Shown here piece after piece: positions 24,049-32,605 of a DNA stretch of 64,000 bases (within the stretch, counting starts at the first letter, position 1; each line of letters starts with the position of its first letter). The position numbers and the translations under genes were made by a program. The notes under the pieces are model-generated. The model searched no databases. It was not told the origin of the DNA and was given only the letters and a program-made list of their open reading frames with translations. Origin of the DNA: Bacteroides nordii WAL 11050 = JCM 12987 (GTDB lineage Bacteria > Bacteroidota > Bacteroidia > Bacteroidales > Bacteroidaceae); assembly GCA_000613465.1 (NCBI GenBank), contig BAJA01000005.1, positions 62,001 to 126,000 on the forward strand, in the 5' to 3' direction.

Positions 24049-24056
24049 TACCTTTG
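24049..24056 (+). promoter_or_regulatory. -7 box of the phosphodiesterase gene
   Basis: TACCTTTG matches TAnnTTTG and lies 20 bases before the ATG at 24077. Together with the ppk1 box this makes a very compact back-to-back promoter pair. Confidence 0.55.
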
Positions 24057-24076
24057 TGCATATAAACAAAGAAACT

Positions 24077-24567
24077 ATGATGAAAGTTGGATTATTATCG
24101 GATACGCATGCATGGTGGGATGAGAAATACCTGGAATATTTTGAGTCTTGTGATGAAATATGGCATGCAGGAGATATCGGTTCGGTGGAGGTAGCCGAAA
24201 AGTTAGCGGCTTTCCGCCCTTTGCGTGCTGTTTATGGAAATATTGACGGGCAGGAGATCCGTAAGATGTTTCCGCAGGTCAATCGGTTTACGGTGGAAGG
24301 TGCTGAGGTCTTGATAAAACATATCGGAGGTTATCCGGGGAAGTACGATCCTCTATAATAGGTAGCCTGATGGCGCGTCCGCCTAAGTTATTTATCAGTG
24401 GGCATTCGCATATCCTGAAGGTGAAGTATGATAAAACATTGGATATGCTTCACATCAATCCCGGTGCGGCAGGGATGTCCGGTTTTCATAAAGTTCGTAC
24501 CATGGTACGTTTTGCGATAGAGAACGGGGCGTTTAAGGATTTGGAAGTAATAGAGTTAGCAGGGTAA
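24077..24567 (+). CDS. YfcE/MJ0936-family metallophosphodiesterase, one frameshift
   Basis: Small calcineurin-like phosphodiesterase, 163 residues when restored. Metal-binding motifs are complete across the two frames: LLSDTHAWWD (motif DxH), HAGDIGS (GD), VYGNIDG (GNxD in variant form), KHIGGYP (in place of the usual H-G) and SGHSHILKV (GHxH). The upstream frame stops at 24358. Restoring one T gives KYDPSIIGSLMARPPKLFISGHSH, matching the family layout. Start at ATG-ATG 24077. It is divergent from ppk1. Physiological substrate is unknown for most members. Confidence 0.88.
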
Positions 24568-24580
24568 ACAGGGAATATTC

Positions 24581-24661
24581 CCCGGCTCCGGGGAGGAAGG
24601 TGCTCGGCTCCGGGGAGGAAGATGCTCGGCTCCGGGGAACACTCTCCTCCCCGGAGCCGGG
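24581..24661. repeat. Three 22-base direct repeats plus one inverted copy
   Basis: The core CGGCTCCGGGGA begins at 24583, 24605 and 24627, exactly 22 bases apart. An inverted copy follows at 24645-24661, perfectly complementary over 17 bases to 24581-24597. Three left arms can therefore compete for one right arm. It is far richer in G+C than its surroundings and sits between convergent stops, so a terminator role for both genes is plausible. Confidence 0.8.
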
Positions 24662-24670
24662 CATTTAGCT

Positions 24671-27011
24671 CTATTCAGCTCCCGTCCCCCATGACTTCAT
24701 CGGTTCCGGTCCCATCTCAAGAGTGAGTGTCCCTCCTTTTGCAATGTCGGCATGATCAATAAAACATTGGTTGTACTCTTTGTCGTTGAGCCATGCGCGC
24801 TGGATGTAGATGTTCTTCTTTGAGTTGTTCTTTGCAACGATGCTGAATGTTTTGCCATCCTCCAGGCGGAAAGTTACTTTGCCGAATGCCGGACTTGTCA
24901 GTTCGTATCGGGTCTCTCCCGGGCAAATGGGGTGGATGCCGGCTGCTGCAAGTATATACCAGGCAGACATCTGACCGACGTCTTCGTTTCCTGCCAGTCC
25001 TTCAATGTCGTTTCGATAGGCATTCTCACAGATACACCGGGTCCATTTCTGCGTCAGCCATGGGGCATTCAGCCGGTTGAACATAAAGGGAACCTGATGT
25101 ACCGGTTCGTTGGAGTGGTTGTAATACTCATTCCACAGGAAGTGCTTGGGTGTCTTCTCAAAGAAGTCTTCCAGATCGTTCAACACCTTCTCTTCGCCAC
25201 CCATGAGTGCTACCATTCCGTCGATGTCATGAGGTACAAACCACCCCTGTTGGTAGGGGTTCGATTCGATGGAGCCGTGCCATTCCGTCAATCGGCCGTT
25301 GGCGGGCCACTCTTCCCAGGCTCCTGATTCGCGTTTGGGGCGGAACCACATCTTGTCTTCCGAGTCGAAGATGTTCTTGTAGTACAATGACTTCCGGGTA
25401 TACTTCTCGGCGTCGTCCGGTTTGCCCAATGCCTTGGCAAGCTGTGCCACACACCAGTCTGTGTATGCATATTCCAGTGTCTCCGAGATAGAATATCCCT
25501 TCTCTACGGGTGTGTATCCTAACTCTTCTTTGTTCCCGATCAACTCGGAGGTACGTACGGCTGCCCGGTAGGCTTTCTCAATGTCATACTTCCGGATGTT
25601 CTTGGCATAAGCATCTGCCAGAACTGAGATGGCCGGGTTGCCCACCATACATCCGCTGTAGGCATTGAAGAATTCCCATCTTTCCAAATATCCTTTTCCG
25701 CTCTCTTCGGCCAGCGTCACCAACGAATTTATCTCGTCATTCACCAACGTGGGGTTGATGATGGTTTGCAGGGGGAACTGGCTTCTGAACACGTCCCAGC
25801 CACTGAAGATGGTCCGTTTCGTGAAGTCGGTCGTCTGATGAATCTGATGATCGCCGCCCGGATACCGTCCGTCTACGTCTGTCATGTTGCGCGGATCGAT
25901 CATGGTGTGATACAGGGCAGTGTAGAATGCGACTTTCTCATCGTGGGTGCCTCCTTCCATTAAGATTTTCGAAAGTTCCTTGTTCCACAACTCTTTGGCC
26001 TGTTTCTTTATTCCGTCGAACGTTTGCCCCTGCAACTCTGCTTTGAAGTTCTTTTCAGCACCCTCCAAGTCGGAGAAGGAGATACCTGCTTTCAGGGTAA
26101 CTTCTTCCTGATCGGTGGTGGGGAATTCAGCAAAGAAACCTACGTGTTTGCCTTCCAGTGACTTCTTGCCTCTGATAATGCTCGATTGGGCGATGCGAGC
26201 CTGATAATTGTCGCTCAGCACATTTTCGCGTTTGCGTTCCCAATCATCCGGAATGTCGGCACTCCAGAAACCGTAATTGTCCAAAGGTTTGCTGAACTCT
26301 GCATAGAAAAACACCGTATAGTCGGGGTTGCATATCCGTCTCCCCAACCACCTCCTTCGGGTGTGCACTTCATCCAGCCGCGGATCGTGTTGTCATTGAC
26401 CACTTCCACGTACTGCGTGGTAGAGGTTCCGCCAACACGTCTTGCCAGATCGATCTGGATGCGCGACAAGTCGCTGGCAGGTAGGTAAATCTCAGCGCAC
26501 CTCCGTGCGGAGAGGCAGTTGCCTCCGTTAGGATGTCATACTTCGTTAAGCGTGCGGTGTAGTATCCGGCAGAAGCAGCTTCCGATGCTTTGTCGTACTC
26601 CGAGCGGTATCCCTTCTTCTCCGGATCGCTCTCTTTGCCGGCAATCACCTGAAGTTCACCGGTAGTGGGCATCACCAGGAAGTTTCCTAAGTCGCCATAC
26701 CAGCCAACGCCACTCATTTGGGTGAAAGCGAATCCCTCGATAGTCTTATGCTGATAGCCATATCCCGATCCGTAGTCGCCTCCGGTGATGGTGTTGGGAC
26801 TTACCTGGGTCATTCCGAACGGAGTCGCTGCTCCGGGAAAGGTTTTCCCCATGCTGTTGAAAGATTGTTCCGTATCGGCTTTGACACTGGTACCGATGAA
26901 AGGATTGACGTAGGATGACAGGTCTTCCGCACCGTCCGTACGGCTTTGGCAGGTGCTCATACCTGCCAGTAATACCAGTGAAAAAGCTGAATGAATGAGT
27001 TTTCTATTCAT
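24671..27011 (-). CDS. GH92 exo-alpha-mannosidase lipoprotein, two frameshifts
   Basis: Calcium-dependent exo-alpha-mannosidases of this family trim mannose from N-glycans and mannans. The reconstructed 780-residue protein starts at ATG 27011 with a lipobox in AGMSTCQS. Family hallmarks: YVNPFIGT near the N-terminus, GKTFPGAATPFGMTQVSPNT, TIFSGWDVFRSQFPL, SGCMVGNPAISVLADAY and the very conserved GNEDVGQMSAWYILAAAGIHP close to the C-terminus. Frames break at about 26481 (restored TYLASDLSRIQIDL) and about 26332 (restored GDGYCNPDYTVFFYAEF), each by one missing base. It is the last gene of the minus-strand enzyme block, separated from the GH36-like gene by 245 bases of repeats, so it may have its own transcript. 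Confidence 0.93.
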
Positions 27012-27049
27012 AAAAGATAATATTATTGGAAAAGAATAAGCAAAACTCA

Positions 27050-27220
27050 CCACAGAGTAGCACAGAGTTCCACAGAGTAGTATTTATCCGATGAAACGCG
27101 GATTAACACAGATAAACACAGATTAAAAGACTGTAGTTCTTTATCATACATTTGTTTCCCTTTGCAAAAATCTGCGTTCATCTGCGTTTCAATAAAGATT
27201 TAAACTCTGTGTTCTGTGGT
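27050..27220. repeat. Inverted, 10-base-periodic repeat block
   Basis: CACAGAGTAG, CACAGAGTTC and CACAGAGTAG stand head to tail at 27051-27080. AACACAGAT units follow at about 27106-27122, and TCTGCGTTCA/TCTGCGTTTC lie at 27171-27190. The right edge (27204-27220) is the reverse complement of the left edge apart from a small gap, and GAAACGCGGAT pairs with ATCTGCGTTTC inside. It fills most of the gap between the GH36-like and GH92 genes. Confidence 0.7.
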
Positions 27221-27256
27221 GAAATACCGATCCCGATATAAAAAACGAACTCTTAA

Positions 27257-30200
27257 TTAATGAATCGTTACTTTCACCGTAGATGCTTCGTTATTCCCAT
27301 AGGATAGGCGAACAATATAGACGCCTTGTTCCAAAACAGCAGAAGATTGTTGGGCAGCCGTAGCGCATACACCGGCTGACATCATCAATCCATTGGCAGA
27401 CAAGATGGTATACTCTACCGGTTCTTGCCCGTTGTTCTTGATGGTAATCTGTCGTTGGGCGTTTGCATAGGCTTCTACCCCGTCAAAGGCAATTGAGTGG
27501 ATGCTTGTGATAATATCTTCGCTGATGCTGGCAAACTGACTTCCCAGGTCCGCTTGGTCTACTGCCTGCACGCCAAAAGTATACTTTCCGCTTGCCAGTC
27601 CGTTCAGTTCAAAACGGTTGGTCTGGATCAATGGAATCAGGTTCCGGACTTTCAGTACTCCGGTTTGAACATCTGTCGGTGCGTAGGCATATACAGTGTT
27701 GTCGGCATTGTTTTTTACGTACACATTGTAGCGAAGTGCCTCTTGCGGCGTATGGTCGTCTGTTGCTTTGCTCCATGTCAGGATCACTTTGCCGTCCACC
27801 GACTCTACTTTCAGATTGGTAGGAGCCGCAGGCGCTGTATTTGCCTGAATATTACTCTTGCTCAGATCATTGAAAGCATATGCATTTTTCCAGTCATTCT
27901 GCCAGCCGAAAGAAGCTACATCCAATGTACCGTCTCCGTTGATGTCCACCAGGTTGATGGCTCCGCATCTTTCTGTTATTTCCGACGGAACACCACCCAA
28001 GGCAAAAGTATTGTCTCCGTAATTATAGAAAACACGGGTTACAATGCCTTCTCCGGTCACAATCAAATCCATGAAACCATCGTTGTTGATGTCTCCTGCC
28101 GTAGCCTGAACACATTTACCGTTGATAAGGCCGGTACCCTTGACTTTGATAAAATTACCGCTCTTATCGTTCAAGTACAGAGTGGCGCTTGTTTCGTTCA
28201 CTTCCACAATATCTGAATAACCGTCGCCGTTGACGTCTACCAACGCTGCATCAGAGAATGGCTTCGGAACAAACCCGTCCATGGCTACCTGCTTGAAAGT
28301 ACCGTCTTGATTGTTGATGTAAAGATAACCTACATCTTCGGCTGAAGGCAGAAACGCGCGTCCCTGGTTGTAAATGTCGAGATAACCGTCGCCGTTGACG
28401 TCGCCTACGTGCACGGAACCCTGTGTGATGTGTCTGAACTCTCCTCCGTCAACCACCGTCGTCTGGCGTACAAATCCTTTTCCTTCCATGTTTTTGTAGA
28501 GGGTAGTGGCAGAAGTTCCGGTAGCTTTGTTATACGGCACATCGCTGGAAACAAGAAGGTCCGTCCAACCGTCATTGTCGTAATCAAAAGCAATCAGTCC
28601 GCGTCCGCTGTGTTCGTCTTTCAAGAAATAGTGTTTCAGGAATCCGGTAGCGAGTGTTGTGTTTTTTACATAGGCATACTGATTCTCCGCACCCGTATTT
28701 TCAAGAATGAGAGGCAGGCTGGTTCCGCTCGAACTTTTTCCCATCACCACGATGTCCAGGTCGTTGTCATTGTCGTAGTCTATAAAGATAGCTTTCGACC
28801 GGGACATTGCTGCCAAGGCGGCATTGTCGCTCTGAACTCTTTTGAACTTCCCGTCTTGAGTCTGTTCATAGAGTGCCAGCGTACCGGAGTCTCTACCTCC
28901 TGTGATGAGCATGTCTACTCGTCCGTCGTTGTTGAAGTCACCCCAGATGGCATCTCCCGACTCTAAATAGTGGGGGAACGTACCACCTACTGTCCAAACT
29001 ACCTCTTCCACCTTCAACGCGGGGTATTTAACGGTGAGGAATTCGCTGGCAACGTCTGCCTGGTCAACAGACTGTACACCGAACGTGTATTTACCATCCG
29101 GCAGGTTCCATTCAAATGAGTTCTGATTGATCAGGGTTGTGATGGCTCCTCCTGTCTTCAGCTTACCGGTAGTGAAATCTGCCGGAGAATAGAAGTATAC
29201 AATGCCGCTGTTCTCATCTTTGGCATAGACGTTATAACGAATGGCATTGCTCGGAGTGATGGCATCTGCCGCAGGTTCCCAAGCCAGCGTAAACTTTTCG
29301 TCGGCATAGGTTACGGTCAGGCCAGCCGGAACTCGGGGAGCAATGTTTGCCGGGAGGGTGTTTTGAGACAGGTCATTCAGCACATAAGCACTTGTAAAGC
29401 CGTCACCATAACCAAAGTTAGAGAGGTCTAAGGTTCGGTCGCCATTGATGTCTACCAAGTTTAAGTTACCTGAGCGGGCTGTCACTTCTTTGGGCACATC
29501 CACGCCTTTGAACGTGTTGTTACCGTTGTTGTAGTAGATCTTGGTCATGATGTTGAAACCGGAAACCACCAGGTCTGTCCGCCCGTCATTGTTCACATCG
29601 CCGGCGGTAATGCTTGTGGCTCCGCTTTTCGTCAAACCGGTCACCGTTTCATCGTATTTGGTGAATGTATTGTCCTGGTTGTTGATAAACAGATTGGCAG
29701 CGTTGCTGTTTATTTCGACAAAGTCATCGTAACCGTCTCCGTTGATGTCAGCAAAGACCGTCTCTGCTGCCTGTGAAGCAGTAAAGAGTTGAGAAAGTGC
29801 TTCCGAACGGGAGAAAGTACCGTTCTTCTGATTCAGATACAGGTCTGCGTAGAAATCACCGTTCCATCCCTGAACGAAAACATCGGCATATCCGTCATGA
29901 TTTGCATCGCCTACGTGGACCGATCCTCCGCTCACTGCCCGGAAGTCATTGCCGTCCACCACATTGGGCATCCGTTCAAATTTCCCCTGGTTGTTGCGGA
30001 AAAGAGCGGTTATGCTGCTCCCGTCGGTTGTTACTCCTGTCAGGATCAGATCCTGCCAGCCGTCGTTATTGTAATCGAATACTTGCAGGAAGCGTCCCGG
30101 GCGATCATTATCACCAGCATTGCCGGAGGTGACACCCATCAGCTCTGCACTGCGTTCCGTATCTTCCGAGAAGGTGTATTCGGGGGCACCGTTGTTCCGG

Positions 30201-32593
30201 TATACATGCGTTACGATTTTCCGGTTACCGGAAAACTCGTTGGTTCTTCCGGAGATGATCAGATCGAGATTGCCGTCGTTGTCATAATCAATGGCAGCGG
30301 CAGAAGCCCAGTTCAAGGCGGGTAGGGTAGTGGCTTGCAGGGTAAAACCGGTACCACCGTCATTCATATATAGCCCGATGTTACCACCGCCTTGTCCGGC
30401 AATGTAGAAGGCATCTTTATAACCGTCGTTGTTGAAGTCTCCCCAGATGAATCGTCCGTCGATCACCCAATCGGCAGGAAAACTGCCGCCTGACTTCCAG
30501 ACAGCTTCTTTCAGAACCTGCGGAGTGGGGTTCTTGGGATAGATCTTGAATAGCTTCACATCTCTTGTGGGTATACTTTCAGTCCAGTTACCGGTCTTTA
30601 TCGATTCCTTATTACCCCACAATTCGCGAACGACGTATTCCGTACCCTGCTCTAAGCCCAGACGATCGAAATCCATTGCCCGGTTGATCGTTGTGCCATA
30701 ATTAAATGTAGCCACATACATGGTGTCTGCCACAGTGGCATAGAAGCTACGGGCAGCATCCTGATTTCCTCCGGCCGGAGCAGAATCCACCGGACGGAAA
30801 GCTTTGCACTGACTTGCAATTCTTATGATCTCGGGATTAGTGAGGAGTTTCTTTGCACGTGCTTTGGCGGTGATTACAGCGGCATTGGAATTGTCACTGA
30901 AGTCATCTCCCAATATAAAGATACCCGTAAGGATGGAGGAGGTGATGCGCGAACGGTTTTCGGCTTCCGAATAGCCCTTGATCACTACATGGTCAGCATC
31001 GTTATACTGATAAACATGGTCGAGCCACCAGCCGTAGCTCAAGCAGTTCAACACGTATTTAGTGTTGTTAATATCGCCCCATGCGTCACAACTGATGCGA
31101 CGGCTCTGTGCATACTGGGCAGGGAAAATGGGTGCAATGGACAGATTGACGTAGATTCTTCCGGCGGCATATTTGTATATCTCCTGCATACCTTTGTTGT
31201 AAGCCTGTATACCGGTATGTACGCTCTTGTCGTAATAACTGTCTGCTTCTACGGCACCATGAGACATAAAGTCGATCTTTACATAGCTAAACCCTTTGGC
31301 TATATGGCTTTCAATGGCGTTCTTTATGCCGGAAAGCACTGAAGGGTGGGTGGGGTCGAGTGCATAAGCACCGTCGAAGCGGATGTATTCTCCATTGGCT
31401 TTCAGGCAAACATCATATGGATCGTCTCCCCAGGAAACGAACGTATTCATGTATCCTCCCACCTTTTGTCCTCTCGCTTTGCATTCGCTGATGAAGGCTT
31501 CCATCTTTCCTTCGTCGTCCAGCTTTCCGCCGCCGGCATCCAGTCCGATATACACATCATTTGCTCCGTTGGAGAACTCTTTCAGTTCATTCTTGATGAA
31601 AGCGGCTGTCTCAGATGCGTTCTGATAGTTTACATCTCCTTGCAGTACTCCCCAGCTGTTCCAGCCGAAAGGTTTGTTACCGTCCCAGACGGCTTTGGGA
31701 GCAACAATAGCGTTTACATCCCCAAAGGTTTCCATACCTTGGCGCCAATCGGCGAAGTAACCGATGAATACTTTAGGCGATTTGATGATCTTACCTCTCA
31801 GCTTTCCGTGAGGGGTAGGGGTATTGGTCTTGTTATTATTGAACCCTTTGTCCGTGTACTTGTCTCCGCTGTTTTTATAATACGTGTCACGGGTAAATTC
31901 GGAGGTTATTCCGCCGTATACTTCCAGATTGGTAATCTGGTTGCTGTTCCTTGTATATGCCACCACTCCTGTTTTCCAGTCGGTGTGTTCTACCGAGCCG
32001 AGAATCAGTCCCTGCCGCGTGTCGTCATTGTAGAGTCCGCCCACTTCATAGCTCGTAGAAGACTCAGCTGTCTCTTCGGAGTTGAAGTTATAGGAGCCGA
32101 AGCGTACAAAACCATCGTTGTCAAAAGGAACAAACAAGGCTCTGTTTTTATTGGCAGGCAGGAAGCTGACTTCAGTCGTGCTTCGTACGGGTGCCATGTA
32201 ATTGGATGCTAATTCCTGATCGGATGCGATGCTGAACTCCGTCAGTATATAGTCATTGTATAAGTAATAATCCTGAGTGACCGTAATACCATCGGTTGTG
32301 TTGGCCGTAACGGTTATTTTTTTCCCTGTGCCGAACGGGTCGGCTACCTCTGCCGTCTGAATCGCATAACCACTCAGTTGGTCTTGGAAATACTCTTTAT
32401 CTCCGTTTTTGAATGCACAACTACTCTCATTGACTACGAGCGTGTTGTTGTGGTATACACTTACTTTGGCATTGTTCTCGTTGATGTCGATTCGCCATTT
32501 CCCTACCGTTACATCTGCGGCGCAAACCGGATGAGTCGGGAAACAGAGAAATGACAGACAGCAAACTGCTGTTAATAAGACTTTGGTTCTCAT
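27257..32593 (-). CDS. GH36-like (clan GH-D) glycosidase fused to two FG-GAP propellers and FN3 modules
   Basis: 1778 residues with a signal peptide (to about 26). Residues about 27-300 form an N-terminal beta-sandwich, and 305-640 a TIM barrel with FGWNSWGVL (309-317). Proposed nucleophile Asp441 lies in SYVKIDFMSHG and proposed acid/base Asp503 in SRRISCDAWGD, the clan GH-D arrangement of alpha-galactosidases. From about 696 there are seven calcium-loop repeats of DxNxDGxxD type, then an FN3 module (about 1084-1190). The unit repeats: seven loops at about 1195-1580, FN3 at 1587-1692, and a type IX-like tail at 1700-1778. Seven repeats per block fit a seven-bladed integrin-like propeller. 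The gene is intact and lies 12 bases downstream of the paralogue at 32606. The exact sugar specificity is not decidable here. Confidence 0.85.
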   Translation of the reverse strand: MRTKVLLTAVCCLSFLCFPTHPVCAADVTVGKWRIDINENNAKVSVYHNNTLVVNESSCAFKNGDKEYFQDQLSGYAIQTAEVADPFGTGKKITVTANTTDGITVTQDYYLYNDYILTEFSIASDQELASNYMAPVRSTTEVSFLPANKNRALFVPFDNDGFVRFGSYNFNSEETAESSTSYEVGGLYNDDTRQGLILGSVEHTDWKTGVVAYTRNSNQITNLEVYGGITSEFTRDTYYKNSGDKYTDKGFNNNKTNTPTPHGKLRGKIIKSPKVFIGYFADWRQGMETFGDVNAIVAPKAVWDGNKPFGWNSWGVLQGDVNYQNASETAAFIKNELKEFSNGANDVYIGLDAGGGKLDDEGKMEAFISECKARGQKVGGYMNTFVSWGDDPYDVCLKANGEYIRFDGAYALDPTHPSVLSGIKNAIESHIAKGFSYVKIDFMSHGAVEADSYYDKSVHTGIQAYNKGMQEIYKYAAGRIYVNLSIAPIFPAQYAQSRRISCDAWGDINNTKYVLNCLSYGWWLDHVYQYNDADHVVIKGYSEAENRSRITSSILTGIFILGDDFSDNSNAAVITAKARAKKLLTNPEIIRIASQCKAFRPVDSAPAGGNQDAARSFYATVADTMYVATFNYGTTINRAMDFDRLGLEQGTEYVVRELWGNKESIKTGNWTESIPTRDVKLFKIYPKNPTPQVLKEAVWKSGGSFPADWVIDGRFIWGDFNNDGYKDAFYIAGQGGGNIGLYMNDGGTGFTLQATTLPALNWASAAAIDYDNDGNLDLIISGRTNEFSGNRKIVTHVYRNNGAPEYTFSEDTERSAELMGVTSGNAGDNDRPGRFLQVFDYNNDGWQDLILTGVTTDGSSITALFRNNQGKFERMPNVVDGNDFRAVSGGSVHVGDANHDGYADVFVQGWNGDFYADLYLNQKNGTFSRSEALSQLFTASQAAETVFADINGDGYDDFVEINSNAANLFINNQDNTFTKYDETVTGLTKSGATSITAGDVNNDGRTDLVVSGFNIMTKIYYNNGNNTFKGVDVPKEVTARSGNLNLVDINGDRTLDLSNFGYGDGFTSAYVLNDLSQNTLPANIAPRVPAGLTVTYADEKFTLAWEPAADAITPSNAIRYNVYAKDENSGIVYFYSPADFTTGKLKTGGAITTLINQNSFEWNLPDGKYTFGVQSVDQADVASEFLTVKYPALKVEEVVWTVGGTFPHYLESGDAIWGDFNNDGRVDMLITGGRDSGTLALYEQTQDGKFKRVQSDNAALAAMSRSKAIFIDYDNDNDLDIVVMGKSSSGTSLPLILENTGAENQYAYVKNTTLATGFLKHYFLKDEHSGRGLIAFDYDNDGWTDLLVSSDVPYNKATGTSATTLYKNMEGKGFVRQTTVVDGGEFRHITQGSVHVGDVNGDGYLDIYNQGRAFLPSAEDVGYLYINNQDGTFKQVAMDGFVPKPFSDAALVDVNGDGYSDIVEVNETSATLYLNDKSGNFIKVKGTGLINGKCVQATAGDINNDGFMDLIVTGEGIVTRVFYNYGDNTFALGGVPSEITERCGAINLVDINGDGTLDVASFGWQNDWKNAYAFNDLSKSNIQANTAPAAPTNLKVESVDGKVILTWSKATDDHTPQEALRYNVYVKNNADNTVYAYAPTDVQTGVLKVRNLIPLIQTNRFELNGLASGKYTFGVQAVDQADLGSQFASISEDIITSIHSIAFDGVEAYANAQRQITIKNNGQEPVEYTILSANGLMMSAGVCATAAQQSSAVLEQGVYIVRLSYGNNEASTVKVTIH

Positions 32594-32605
32594 GCTATTG
32601 GGGTT

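Noticed and set aside
24581..24661. Short CRISPR-like array
   Set aside because: Repeat and spacer would total only 22 bases, the intervening bases are themselves nearly conserved, and there are no cas genes.
27497..28216. Plus-strand frame (239 residues) opposite the propeller repeats
   Set aside because: It is produced by the repetitive DxNxDG coding sequence on the minus strand and has no protein-like features of its own.
31346..32212. Plus-strand frame (288 residues) opposite the GH36-like giant gene
   Set aside because: The minus strand carries a continuous 1778-residue protein with clear motifs; the plus frame is only the complement of its codons.
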